64,000 nt of DNA, taken from contig OZ007571.1 of NCBI GenBank assembly GCA_963931925.1, forward strand, positions 58,902,125 to 58,966,124. The letters run 5' to 3'. Made by a program: the position numbers and the translations under genes. Numbering within the stretch: the stretch's first letter is position 1; each line of letters opens with the position of its first letter. The notes under the pieces are model-generated. The model ran no database searches. It was not told the origin of the DNA and saw only the letters and a program-made list of their open reading frames with translations. Source of the DNA: Onchidella celtica. Lineage: Eukaryota > Mollusca > Gastropoda > Systellommatophora > Onchidiidae. Positions 35,529 to 47,778 of the stretch are shown in pieces.

Positions 35529-37148
35529 ACCCCTATTCCCTTGATGCCCAAAGCACGTGTTTATTTTGCATAACGGTTAATCCAGGCCTGGGGGAGTCCT
35601 TATTTCCAAAGATCCACGATGATAAATTAAAAAGGTCTTCTGCGATGATATTGGAAACTTATTACAAAATACCCCCCCCCCCCCCCGCCACCCGAGAATT
35701 TCCTCATCTGATTTATAAAATTACTTTTACTCAAAATCTCAAAATGGAGACAGAGCATTACATGGCAGTCTACAACTCAATGTTGGTGACCTCATGAAAC
35801 ATGCTATTTGCCCATTGTGTACTCGATTACCTATTCCTTGGGCTTATTACTGCAATACTCATACAATTCTTGGCTCCAATAAAGTAGCAAACTGACGTCA
35901 GCCAAGTACATGTACTTGTCAAACAACGTCAGTATCAGCAGCTCCTAGTCAAATGGTTCAGTCATTTTAATTTGTTTTTCTTTTTTAAGTTGGACAAGCA
36001 AACACACTAACAGACAACTAGGTAAGATACTCAGTCTTTCAGTGCCTATCCTGGTACCAAATTATCCCCATGCGAATTCCTGAACCAAGTTCCAGTTTCT
36101 TCAGGTTAGCTGTTGATGGAGGTAACAGGCAAATAGATTGACTATGACAAATAATAAAGTTACAAAGTTCCATGTTCATCTCCCTTCGTTTATCTGACAA
36201 AGGAAGGGATCATCAGGCGCAAAACTTGCAGTGACTGTCGGCTCTGCCATACGTCACCGAATAGGTCGTCTACTGTCCATGACCACAGAGATGTGAATAT
36301 TTTAGCCAAGGCCCTCGACACCATTTTGATTCAGTACGGCCACTGAGTTTCAGACCTTAATCATCAAACAAAAAAGAAAATTTTCATTTGGCCAATATCT
36401 ATCACATCACGACCCATTAGAAACATCTGTGCCTCACACTGCACATTGCTGAACTCAACCCATCTCCCTCTAGATGTCTGTGCAAATTGTCTTGATTGTG
36501 TTCTAGTGCACAAGGCATGAAATTTGTATAGGCGCATGTGACTGCAGTCACTCGATATTTGTACATTGACAGATTTTTTCACTCACCAAAAGCAGCTTCG
36601 CTCTATGTCTCGAATATAAAGGTTTGTGTGAACATAGGATTGTGAATTCCTCTGTGAGTACCTAACAATTGCAATGTAATTTGATATTATCCTCAGAGCT
36701 GACAAATCTCATTTGATAACATTTTACAGTTTGGAGTTATGTGTCATAATGAGAAATGATTAGTTAAACTTCGGTCCCCAAACCCGGTTCTTTCCTTTCA
36801 AACCTCTAAAAGTATTAGCTTCAAATCATTTAAACCGGTTACAATTGATACCCACAGCATAGCATGACCATTGATAATTATCATTGCCGGGACGTTTTGT
36901 TTTGTGTTTTCGAATCAATTCGCCCCCGTTTGTTGTCCACTTCCACAATTATGTACCTCTACGGTGTGGGCACTGCCTAAGGTATTAGTGTGATGCATAA
37001 CATATGGGCGGCGAGACACCAGTCTGACGCCTACACCAGCCTTGGTCTGCCTCAGTCCTTAGGCATGGACTTCTTATCCTGTCGTATCTGCAGCAGTATA
37101 ATACGAACCCTGGGTTTGTATACGCAGCACAATATTGATCATGCCCGT

Positions 37149-37214
<66 letters not shown>

Positions 37215-37708
37215 CCCTCTCTCTCCCCCTCTCTCTTACTCACTCACATACACACACACAGTTTGTGTGTGAGTGTGTGACTTTTATGGCATCCTTGAGC
37301 ACAAACACAGTGCGACTTGTTTTCAGCACGTGAATAGTATATCATCTACCGTCGATGAGTAGTTGGCTTATTGAGAGAAAATTGACACTGCTATCTTTTT
37401 TCGAGAGAGTAAAGTGACAAATAGTGATAATAAATGAGTGCTTTTTATTACTTTTCCAATTTCATTCCATTGTTCGTTAATGTAAATTCTGTTACAATAA
37501 TTGCCGTTGGTATTATCATATTGCTGGATGTTTTTATACCGCTGCTATCAACATTTCACTGCCATCCATGGCCTAGACCTATTTGTTGAGTGTGTTTAGG
37601 TCTTTATTTTAGGCGGTTCGCCTTGGCATTTACACCTCACTTTTCTTGTTGCTGTTGGTTTTCTTGTACTTGTTTCTGTGTGTTTCTATGGTAGAGATTT
37701 GTTGTATA
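35529..37708. other. Gene-free stretch right of element 1
   Basis: Contains a C run (35672-35686) and a long pure CT microsatellite (37151-37230). No gene found. Confidence 0.45.
37151..37230. repeat. (CT)n microsatellite, about 30 pure units
   Basis: Among the longest uninterrupted dinucleotide runs in the window, followed by CA-rich sequence. Confidence 0.95.
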
Positions 37709-37962
37709 GAATTTTGCCCTTGCAGCAGCCTTGTTCGGCCTGCTCTTCTCGGCTTTTAACTGCCAAGGTATCTTTAACTTGCGCAGCGTGCACACGAGCC
37801 CTCCAAGTTTTTCGTCCTTATCCGAGAAGACTAGGTGCTCGATCCTACCTTCCATAGGATCAGGGACAGGAATTTTTCCCCGGAAAAAAAATCCAGCATG
37901 CCTTCACCGATCCCGTACCTTCGGCATGAGAGGCGAGCACTTTGCGTATTGACTACCGACTC
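37709..37962 (-). repeat. SINE family copy, 3'-truncated
   Basis: Minus-strand copy of the same family as 43631-44287. It keeps part of the tRNA-like head (GAGGCGAGCAC block on the plus strand) and the body with CCTAGTCTTCTCGGATAAGG. The ATT tail is absent. Confidence 0.75.
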
Positions 37963-38399
37963 ATATACACTAGCCACCAGAAACACCATATGTACATATT
38001 TGTTGACTCAAAGTTGATAGAAATTTAAATGTCGCAATGAAAATAATGCTCTCTTGAGAGACAACTGAAAGTGCAAGAAAGTTCAGTCGTCCGCACTGGA
38101 GCGCTGATCATAGTATTTAGAGACCTTTCGTCACCAAAAGTTAACGAGTCATATTCGTTCATTGAGTCAAGTGTTGAAAGCTTGTCGATCACCAGTTGAA
38201 AACGAATCCCACTTTGTTAGTGCTCGTAGGATGCTAACAGTTTCAGTTCAAATTTCACTGCACACTTTCTTTGTGATCTTTTCATTTTTGTTTTCAAACA
38301 GAAGCATGAATATTCTGAATATTACTGACAATTCAGTCTCATTTGTTTTCTTCTTAAGGACAATATATTTTACTCATTTACTTTTGTTTTGGTTGGGGT

Positions 38400-38576
38400 T
38401 TTACATGTATTTGTAGCACAATGAGGCTACATCAGAAACACGATTTGGGAGCAGCGCCAGGTTATGGCGAATGAGTACACGGAAAAAGGTTTGACTCTGC
38501 TCTGAGAGGGATTTGAACCAGGTCCTCTCGCAACCCGACGCGGTGCGGTCTAACCATTGTACCGGTCAGTGCAACT
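38400..38576 (-). repeat. tRNA-derived SINE with good A and B boxes
   Basis: On the minus strand the head reads GGTACAATGGTTAG (A-box region) and, ~35 nt later, GGTTCAAATCC (B box), in tRNA-like spacing. An unrelated body then ends near 38400. It is a separate family from the ATT-tailed SINE. Confidence 0.6.
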
Positions 38577-38879
38577 CAACGTTGAAAACACTTTAATCAT
38601 GATCAGTTTACTTTCTGTTTCTCATCATGATTCGCACAATTATTGAACTACATTTTCCTATATTTTTCTTCATGAAACGTGGATAAATATTCAGGTAAAG
38701 TAAACATAACGATCCTTCACTTTTGATTATTGATTTTTCTGCAAGAGAAAGGCTTTACATGGTATCTGAGTTAATCAATACCCTTTTCATAAGAGAATGC
38801 GGGAAAGTAAGCCTGTTAGCCGGTAATGTGCAAGGTATGGATAAACTCGTGAATCCCTCGTCTTGTGTGACAGACGCGC

Positions 38880-39126
38880 ACGTTTTCTTTCATCCCTCTT
38901 TTTCTCTCATTTTCTCCCTTTCACTCACCACATTTCTTTCATTCCTTCCCTTCCCTTTCCCCTCTTTCTCACCCACTCTTTCTCTCTCCCTCACCCCTAA
39001 TCAGTCTCTCTCTCTCTCCCTCTCTCGCATTCTATTTCCTCCAAGCACTCACTCTCACTCACTGACTGTTTCTCAACTCTTTCGTTCACTCCCTTTCTTT
39101 CTTCCATTCTCTCTTTCTTTCCTTTC

Positions 39127-39210
<84 letters not shown>

Positions 39211-39255
39211 GTGTGTGTATGTCTCTCTCTCCCTCTCTCACATACATACACACAC
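38880..39255. repeat. Pyrimidine-rich (CT)n/(CTTT)n tract
   Basis: About 375 bp almost wholly C and T on the plus strand, with CTGT and pure CT runs, ending in CA repeats. It produces false Ser/Leu-rich and Arg/Glu-rich open frames. Confidence 0.9.
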
Positions 39256-41861
39256 AGTGTGTTTCATTTGCCCCCAGTACAAAATATGAAATCGTTGAAT
39301 AATGACAGTTTTACAACGATGATCAAGTGCTCCCAAAATATAACACACATTTGCCTAGCTTCATCCTGGACAGGATTAGCAGTATTGGGTGTTGAATTCT
39401 TCTCTCGTTGGCTGGAAAAACTTCAGCAAATGCAAAATGCAAAGAGAAAAAAACACATAAACCTTCTAGACGGATTGAGAAATTCAGTGACTGAGTATTT
39501 CCTGGAAGTAAGTGTAAACATAATGAAACTAAGCTGTGGCAGGTTCTGTTCAGATGTCCATGAGAATTTACAGAGAAATTGGTCAAATCATGCACCGAAA
39601 TGCTATCGCAGCGAAACTTATTGAGACCTCCTTGAAATCTGAATGCCAAAAATAATTTCGTACAAAGTTCTGGTTTGTTTTGTTCATAAAACGTCTTTAG
39701 AATAACGCAACTGAATGGCGAAGATTTGTAATTATAAGCGCATAAACGACATAAGGTTTTCAGCATTAATTTGACACAGTTAACCCAAAATGAGGGAGAA
39801 ATGTTACATAATACTATTTTCTGAAAATGTAAAATACAACGACAACAGTCGGTTTTATATTAAAGTAAAATTTTCTCTGAAAATCACGGCATCCGGCAGC
39901 ATTTACGAAGAACAGGCAACTCTTTCAGAAAACCTTAATGTGTTAATGTTTGAAAATGTTTTTTTAATCAGCAATCAATTAAAATGTTTGTACATTCAAT
40001 TTAAACTACGTCCTCTGTATCGATTTGAAGAGATCAGAGCTAGTTGGACTTGTCAGTCGGAATGGGTTGGTTCTGTCCCAACAGTGTTGTGTGTGTGGAG
40101 AAAGTGTGTGTCCTTGTTTCCCATGGTGATGGTCGGTAGATCTGCTAACATTATTCTTCACCCGTGCGAGTAATCCGCACCATACACAAGATTCTGGGTT
40201 AAAAGGTTAAACAGTGTTTCTGAATGTAAGTATTAACAATTGATTGTGAGTTTTGTGTGCCTTACACTGTTAATGTATCCCAGAAAAAAAGAACATGAAT
40301 TGTGGTAAAAAATAAAAAATGCCTCTTTGTGCCATGTCGCAACTCATTGCAAGACGGGTCGTATACAATAACGTCATCAAAGTAAAATGTAAAACCCGGT
40401 GGCGTGTTTAAGTAATAACAGGGATCGTAGTGAACCATTCATTATTCATTGCCTCCAGCGTCAATGAATGTTTTGGGTGTTTTTTTTTATGTTGTTGTTT
40501 TACTTCCTTCTTTTTTTCCCCCCGTTTTCTTTTATCTGCCTGCCAGCTGCTGTACAGTGTGCACCCGAGCAATCAATATTCAGCCTGAACTATTTCTTTG
40601 ATATATCAGCTGGTATACCCGGTGTTGCCCAGGAGAAATCTCTTTATTAAATTCAGTTCTGGGTGATTGGAATGGATGTGCTTCACTTTGCCTCTTCCTT
40701 TAGCATCATTTTGTTGTTTGTTTGTTTGTTTGCTGTTAAATACGTTTTGCTGCATTTTCCTTGTGCGTTAATCCTCTTAACACTCCATCAGCAATCAAAA
40801 CGGTGATTATCATGAAATGGCAATAATCTGAGCACTGGGCAGTGAGTTTAATAGTGAACACATCGCAGGAAGCGGTAACGTCTTGAGCACACATGTTCGT
40901 GGAAAAGAAAGGATCGGGTGGGGGGGGGGCGAAATTAGCGACGAAAAGCAAACTCTAAGAACTGTTTCCCCACTATTCCAAATTTCTATAGATCTACCCA
41001 AGAAAGAGCCATCTGCAGGTGAATGGAAGACACCTGTAAAATTTCATGTTCCTCCGCGCCGTATGAGCGGCGGTAGAACTAGTTAAACATTAATTTGGTG
41101 ATATTTTTTTTTTTTAATTATTGTATAAATAGTCTGGGTACTGCTTTTAAAATGCTTTTTAAAAAATGTTTCTTTTATTTTTTGCTTTTCTAAGAACAGC
41201 CATTCAAGCACCAACAATCACAATATTCCCGTGGCAGTGCGTCATTTTAGCCTTGACAGAAAGTGCACTTGCCCAGAATTTTATAGTACTGATCCAGGAA
41301 ATTGCATAATTGCTTTGCTTAAAGATATCCATTGCAATCGCTGAAGGCTAACGGATTTATCAATCCGTGAAAATGATTGTGGGCTGACTGAATATCTGAC
41401 ACAGTAGTACTCACTGTTTTCAAGATCTGCTCCCCAATATTTATGACTCAATACTTCATTTTCATTCCACAACAGGTTCGATTTACCTTAGACCTAGCAA
41501 CACTGATTGGGGCAACGCTGCGTCAATAGAGAATAACTTGAACGTCAGTTCATTAGACCCATTCTGGAATAAGGAAATAAAAAGTAAAAAGGACCCTGAA
41601 AGTTAACAATACATGCAGTATGCATAATTTAATGATCAGGATATTTCCCCACCTGATTTTCCAAAGTTTTCCCTCAGGGCTATCAGGTTGAATGACTGTT
41701 TGATCGATCTATCGATCATTTATCAATTGATTAATAAAAAGGAATTACTCTACAACCAAGACACGGAGAGATCGATGATGATGTGGAGCTCGGTTTCCCT
41801 TTCGACTTTTTTTAAGGTGTGTGTGTGGGGGGGGGGGGGAGGGATACTTTCCTTTTCAACA
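39256..41861. other. Gene-free stretch
   Basis: Two overlapping frames of 137 and 147 codons (39211-39624 plus, 39323-39766 minus) and a 127-codon frame (39790-40173 plus) have no domains I recognise and no coding signs. G runs lie near 40919 and 41828. Confidence 0.35.
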
Positions 41862-41980
41862 GAACGTGGCTATATATATCAGGCCATCGACGAGTGTGTG
41901 CCCTACGACACAGCCGGAAATTACCCAGGCTGGATCTCGTCTCGAGTGAGATTCAAACCCGGGGCCTCTTCATTTGAATT
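41862..41980 (-). repeat. SINE-like fragment with B box
   Basis: The minus strand reads GGGTTTGAATCTCACTC, a B-box-like motif, followed by a body with GCTGTGTCGTAGGGC. The head is incomplete. Confidence 0.4.
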
Positions 41981-42730
41981 TTTCCTTCCTTCACCAATTA
42001 TGATAAATGTCTTAATTGCCTGAAAGTATTCGTTGTCCATCGAGTATCAAATGACCTGTATGTTGAGAAAATGACTGTGAATCACTAAGCGATCTGGTGT
42101 CATGCCGTTACGGCACATTAAATTTGCTTACGCTTTCCTTCATGTGGGAACCTTGAACCAAATTAGTCCAGATGAAGCTGAATTTGACTCGACTACAAAC
42201 TGAATGGATTTGGCTGCTGCAGGAGGCAGGGTCCACTTCGGTAAGGCTCAGTAACCAGCGTATAACTTACCACACAACATCGGCAGATGAATCTTGCAGT
42301 CTTTGAGCCTAACCGGTCAGGCTACCGACTTCATCCCATTCCTCACCGCAACCACCCCACCCTCGCTCGTTCAATCTCATCCATTGAAAAGGAAAGGAGA
42401 GAATGTGAAGTTTATGCATCTCGGGTGGAAGTTGCAGTAATGTGCGCATGTGGCACTTTATTTGATTTAGTAAATACACACAAGATTTCCTTTATCACAG
42501 TATGTATGGCATAATATGGCAACTACAATCGGTGTCAGTGGTTAATGAAAGATAATAATATCACTAAAATCGTGTCTAACATTTGGGTAAATTTGATTTT
42601 GCTTGTTTGTTTGTTTATCAAATTAACCATCTCTGCAAAAGTGTAAGATCTCAGCTTAAAACAATCAGTCGAATTAGAAATTTTCTAACCAAATACTATA
42701 ACTAAGACAATGATAACAAGCCTCAATCTA

Positions 42731-43165
42731 TCAAGACTGGACTAATGCAATTCCATTCTTGCAGGTCTGACAGCTGATAACATCAATGCCATCCAGGTAA
42801 TAGTCAAGCAGAGTAGGCGCGAACATGTCACCCCTATATTGAAAGAGCTGCATTGGCTTCCAATTATGCAAAGAATTGAGTATAAAACTGCTGTCATATG
42901 TTACAAATGTTTAAACCAGAGTGCGCCCAGCTATTTAACAAATTGTCTACAGCTCTACTGCCCACCAAGAGCCTTACGGTCTTCTAATGATAAAACAACT
43001 TTGTGTGTTCCAGCTAAAAACTATAAATCATTTGGTGAACGTTCATTTACACATTTCGGCCCAGTTGTATGGAACAAACTTCCAAAAGCTGTTCGCGAGT
43101 CATCTAATTTGGAGATTTTTAAACGTAAACTAAAGCATCTTCTATTCTCACAGTGTTTCCAATAG
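42731..43165 (+). pseudogene. LINE reverse transcriptase C-terminal fragment
   Basis: From SRLD (42731) through LHWLPIMQRIEYK, YKCLNQSAPSYL, PRALRSS, and GPVVWNKLP to the stop after FSQCFQ. These are the signature blocks after the RT domain of Jockey/CR1/L2-type LINEs. A TAA interrupts the frame at 42743-42745, where the family has Tyr-Cys-Asn, and the stretch before REHVTPIL is shortened. Non-functional fragment; the clade cannot be fixed by eye. Confidence 0.8.
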
Positions 43166-43210
43166 GTGGTAGAAAAAGAGAGAGTTCGTCATGAACGACA
43201 GAGTCGGGGA

Positions 43211-43218
43211 GAGAGTGA

Positions 43219-43249
<31 letters not shown>

Positions 43250-43280
43250 GGGGGGGGGGAGAGAGAGAGCTGAGAGAGGA
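43211..43280. repeat. (GA)n / G-rich microsatellite
   Basis: GATA and GAGA units with a 9-base G run, inside the LINE 3' UTR. Confidence 0.85.
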
Positions 43281-43630
43281 AGAGAGAGTCATGTAAGGCG
43301 CCTTGAGCATTGTTAATGGAAATGTACCATACAAATGTAATGTATTATTATTATTATTATCAATAGAGAAAATGATGGAATAACAAGATTCAGATGATAG
43401 ATACCACGTGCTGTAAAATGAGCAATAACGGGCAATGTGTTTCTAAGTTATTATTCAGTGACGAGTTCCATTGTTGCATCAGGAAGCGTCACCGGCCTGA
43501 GCCAGCCAAAGAAGTTAGAAAAGAGTGTATAACTTCTTTGGAGCCAGCCGTGAATGCCCGGGATGCCTGACAAAAAAAAATAAATCAAGCGAATAATAAA
43601 AAAAAAATGTTTAAAGGCCTCACTGGTGGG

Positions 43631-44287
43631 TAATAATAATAATAATGTATAGCATTTATATAGCGCATATCCATTTAAAATGCTCTATGCGCTTTACAGA
43701 AACAACATGTCAACCACAGAGCAGAATGGAGCTGCCGGCGAAGCGCTCAACACACTGCACTGCTTCTTTCTCTCTCCCTGTCTCGCTCACTCTCTCTCTC
43801 TCTATCTCAGAGCAAATTGTAACGCAGCCTGTTAGGCGCAGTTCACAACTCACAACAGTTCACAACTCACAGCAGTTCACAACTCACATCACACACAACA
43901 CACAGCTCAAATAATATTTGAATATTTATTAATAACAATATATATTTAATAATGAATAATAAATTCTGGCGGGGGGGGGGGGTGATATGGATAACTTTTA
44001 ATCTATTAATTTCAATTTTCAATTTTGCCCGGGCAGCGGCCTTTCGGCCTGCTCTTTACGATTTCCAACTGCCAAGGTATCTTTAACGTGCGCAACGTGC
44101 ACACGGGCCCTCCGAATTTTTTCGTCCTTATCCGAGAAGACTAGGTACTCGATCCTACCCCCCAATAGGACCAGGGACTTGAAAATATGAGAAAAATCCA
44201 ATTTCCAACATGCCTGCACTGCCCGGGTTTAGAACCCGGGACCCTTGGCATGAGAGGCGAGCACCTTGCCTCTAGACCACCTTGGGG
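43631..44287 (-). repeat. SINE family, longest copy, tRNA head and (ATT)n tail
   Basis: Minus strand, 5' to 3': a tRNA-like head with A box TGGTCTAGAGG and B-box-like GGTTCTAAACC (44287 to ~44215), a long body, an internal GTGAGTTGTGAACT repeat, a CT/GA run, and the tail GCGCATAGAGC...GCGCTATATAAATG followed by ATT repeats. Copies at 24198 and 37709 confirm the family. Confidence 0.85.
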
Positions 44288-44577
44288 TAACACTAGCAAG
44301 GCGGCCTAGTTGTGTACAAAACAGGCCCCGAACGCAAAAACAGCCCCATTTCATTTGTCCTTCCCTGTTCATTTCAAACTTTGTTTCACTGGCTCCCAGA
44401 CTCCCTGCGACCTAGTGGATGTGTTCGGGTCTGTTGATTTTCTTACACTGTATGGAAGTCAGGTCGTAAATGTAGCTGAGTGTTCTTCTGCACTCTTCAG
44501 ATGGTAGTTATATTCGCACCACTGGATCCTGGTCATCCATGTGTCAACCAGTCAATGTAGGGCCTGTGTGTATCTAT

Positions 44578-44653
44578 TAGATAGATGGATGGATGGATGG
44601 GTGGATGGGTGGGTGGGAGAACGGCGGGCGGACGGACGGACAGACGACAGACT

Positions 44654-44693
<40 letters not shown>

Positions 44694-44695
44694 TA
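44578..44695. repeat. GGAT/GACA compound microsatellite
   Basis: GGAT/GGGT units followed by GACA/GACG units. Confidence 0.9.
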
Positions 44696-44837
44696 TGTGA
44701 CTTAAACTACGTAATAATTTTGATCATCTTTATATGAAGAACCACAAATCAAACCTCAATAATTTATTGTCTGGCACTTACAACTATGTTCCCAAGCAAT
44801 TACTCATCAAATTGCGTGTCCATAACAGCAAAGGACG

Positions 44838-45122
44838 TCACGGTGTCTTTACTCTGGTTGTGCTCTCATCTGGAACGTCATGTATTACACTGATGATAGA
44901 ATCCAAGTACTTTGGATGTAAATAATTGAGGGGGGCTCCAGTTTCATCCTGTCCTGCATCAATGCTGATCACAAGGAGAATGCTATTTTTAACAGCCCTA
45001 CATAATGGACTCTTTCGTAGTTGTTTGTTTTTTCCCTTGCTTCTGGACGATAGACTTCCTCCCACAGATCTGACATGAAGCTCATTTAAGAATGCATTAC
45101 ACCCTTCTAATGTGTGCTCCAT
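44838..45122 (-). CDS. Candidate short ORF or first exon, unknown product
   Basis: A 94-codon frame on the minus strand. The ATG has A at -3 and G at +4, with an in-frame stop three codons upstream. Composition is unlike the low-complexity frames nearby: SLSSRSKGKNKQLRKS, then ILLVISIDAGQDETGAP and KYLDSIISVIHD. A possible donor (AGA|GTAAAG) lies five codons before the stop. No family recognised and no downstream exon found. It may equally be chance. Confidence 0.22.
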   Translation of the reverse strand: MEHTLEGCNAFLNELHVRSVGGSLSSRSKGKNKQLRKSPLCRAVKNSILLVISIDAGQDETGAPLNYLHPKYLDSIISVIHDVPDESTTRVKTP

Positions 45123-46463
45123 TTGTTAGCTTTATAACAGGTCCAGTTTTGTAGAAAATTTTGGAATATCGTCAGACAACAGTTTCCAAAGAGACTTGTG
45201 ACTTTTTACTCTATTTAAAAACAAAAGAGACACTGTCACATACTCGGTACTTCAAGGGCTAAAACATTTAAATTTTGTATTTCTTTAAACACTCACTTGA
45301 ATTACAGTGCTTTCATGCGCAATATCTGAGACAGAAATAATTATTTCAGTAATTAGAACTTCACATAAAGTCTAATTTTCACAAAGAACCGAAGTGGAGT
45401 TTCCTCAAATGCCTTGAATGAACTGCTTCTGGGTCGGATAAACGAGAATCATAAACATGCAAAATCACACAAGATATCTGGGTCAGCATATTTTCACTTT
45501 CATTTTAACCTCTAGTGCCTAAACGAAAATTGCCAATCCCAAAGCTTCTGAAATAATATGCTCAACTGAGTTTAAATAGTCAGATTGATACAAAAAATAT
45601 AAATATTAAATGGGAAAAGTTATTTGTTATTGTAAAAGGAAGATAAGTGTATGAAAGATAGAGCATTTCGGCTCCAGGCGACCTATCTCAAATGAAATAC
45701 ACTGGGCGCTAGATGGTCAATCTATTTGGCATTTAAGGATTTGTTTTTGTTTTTTTTCCTGGCAGACAGAGAGTTGGAGGGTCCGCGGAAGGGAATGGAA
45801 CGCTGGGAGCAGCCCGTTATTGTAATCAAAATTCTAAAAGTAAAGCCGAATTTAGAGCATCTTTCTGAATACTGACATGGAGTTTCCGTGTTGAGTCTGG
45901 ATTTTACGGCGAGACAACTCGGTAACAGCTGCACATGTGTTGTTTCCTATAGGGTTTATTGTCTAGATTCATCTCCAAGGTATGCAAGTGTGTAGTATGT
46001 GTGTGTACAATGAGTGCCAAGTTTTAAGATGACAAATGTGTGTAAACTGAAAATATTATCTCAATGGAGATGACACAGAAACCTATACCATGATGATTTT
46101 TTTGAAGACTAGGACAACAGCATTTTCAAAATTATCATTCAGGCCTTGTTGTGATCGTCAGTAATGTATAAACAAAACTTATCCGATGGAAGTGAACCCA
46201 TCCTCGGGCACTGAATCCAAGGCTCCCATTCGAAAATGTATGAATTATTGCATAATTAAGCACCTTTCTTTCTTAGGTAATTTTGTCGCCTTTTTTTTTT
46301 TTTTTGGGTTGAAATACTGGTCGTGACGAAATTAATTTTTCTTCTTTTTTCTTCTTCTTCTCCGTTCAGTTTCAATACCCAGACGTTGAACTCAAAGAAA
46401 AGATAAAAGCTATGAAGGGCAACCTTTAATTGTTCTCACTCTGTCCAAAATGATGCTTACAGG
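45123..46463. other. Gene-free stretch left of element 2
   Basis: Ordinary AT-rich sequence with a T run near 46290. No feature found. Confidence 0.4.
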
Positions 46464-47741
46464 TGTCACGAGTGGAGTGAGTGCAATTAAGGGGATTGCT
46501 ACAGAGCGGGTGTAGAATAAGAAGAGCTCACGACAGACGGATAGGAAAAAACGTGAAAGGGGAAGAGTAAAAATAACTCATGCAGACAAGTGGGAAAAGC
46601 GTGCGTGTATGAGTGGTGTGGAAGTCTGAATGAGGCGAAAGCGCTGGATTACTATCACTGCAAGTTAGAAGGTCCTATGGAGCGGACCTGTGAATAAGAG
46701 CCCATCGGGCGGACATAAGGGAAGCAGTCGAGAAGACTAGTGAGACAGTCTTTCCAGTAATGACTGGTATGTAGAATGTGGATTGATTATTATGATTGAT
46801 GTATTATATTATATTCGTCTATTACCATGATGTGAATAAGTATATGTGAGGAATGTGGAAGTCCTTGATATTGGATATAGCAATGTGCGCCACGAGCGAT
46901 AGATGAAAGTGAGTTCATGGATTTGTAGCGCGAGTGAGTAGTGTGTACTCCGATGGAGGTGTGTTACCGTCAGATGTGTGGTGAGTGAAAGGTGAACTAG
47001 TGTGTGTACGTTTCATGGGTTGTAAGGAGAGGTGGAGTGAATAGAAATGGTAGGGTATTATACCAATGTAATGTTATTCTTGTAGGTGTCGGGGACGGGC
47101 CGCAGAGCCACCTCGATGAGCACAGGGGATAGGCCAGCATAGGGCCGGAGGCCACACATAGGCCAGAAGTGAGGCTGTCAGTGCAGGACAGTAGAGGCAC
47201 ATAAAGTCGTGGCAGTCAGGCCACGGACAGGGACGTAGATATGAGAGTGAATGAGATACTATATTGTTGCCATGTTGATAGGCTAGTGAACTGATACTAT
47301 GTTGTTGCCATGTTGATAGGCTAGTGAACTGATACTATGTTGTTGCCATGTTGATGGCTATGGAAATAATAATGTGTTATTGCCCTGCTGAGGTGCGAGG
47401 GGAATGCTAAGGTGTATGACAATAGGAAGGTGATATTGAGAGACTGCGGTGCCAGTAAATTATTAATGTGCTATTAAGACCCTGAGGGGAGAGGCTGAGG
47501 CCGAAGTGCCTTTAGGAGTAACTACCGGATTGTGGATCCGAGGGAGAGTGTGTGTGAGAATAAGGCCGTTGTACGGCGGTGCATTTCAATAATATAATGT
47601 ATGTAATTGCGCTATTATATGTATAATTATGTTTAATAAATGTGTGAGTCTGATGGATTGTTCTGTTAAGTGTTAACTTGTTTGTTCGTGATTGTTGTCC
47701 TGTCATAACTTATTACATCTCCCAGTCTGGGATTTGTGACA
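46464..47741 (+). repeat. 5' LTR of element 2
   Basis: Starts TGTCACGAGTGG, ends GATTTGTGACA. AATAAA at 47635-47640 is a plausible polyadenylation signal. A ~38-bp unit starting GATACTATGTTGTTGCCATG is repeated about three times at ~47252-47355. Confidence 0.95.
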
Positions 47742-47742
47742 C

Positions 47743-47778
47743 TGGGGGCTCGTCCGTTGTGACACTGGGGGCTCGTCC
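47743..47778 (+). promoter_or_regulatory. Tandemly duplicated primer binding site
   Basis: TGGGGGCTCGTCC at 47743-47755 and again at 47766-47778, each preceded by TTGTGACAC, so a 23-bp block containing the LTR end plus primer site is duplicated. The first copy matches the 18-nt tRNA-Pro site at 15 positions. Either copy could prime. Confidence 0.8.

Larger units (their letters stand above)
42731..43361 (+). mobile_element. 3' end of a non-LTR retrotransposon (LINE), 5'-truncated
   Basis: Contains the C-terminal RT-linked region of a LINE ORF2, a ~200-bp 3' UTR with a GA/G-rich run, and an ATT-repeat tail. The 3' UTR ends GGCGCCTTGAGCATTG..., then a (TTA)n tail at ~43345-43361. 5' truncation is typical of LINE insertion. 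Confidence 0.8.

Noticed and set aside
38500..38576. Possible functional tRNA gene
   Set aside because: A and B boxes are present, but the acceptor and anticodon stems do not pair well and a SINE body follows.
38723..39289. 188-codon Ser/Leu-rich frame
   Set aside because: Translation of a CT-rich simple tract; no real protein composition.
39323..40173. Frames of 137, 147 and 127 codons on both strands
   Set aside because: Overlap each other or adjoin, without known motifs. AT-rich spacing of stops makes chance frames of this size plausible.
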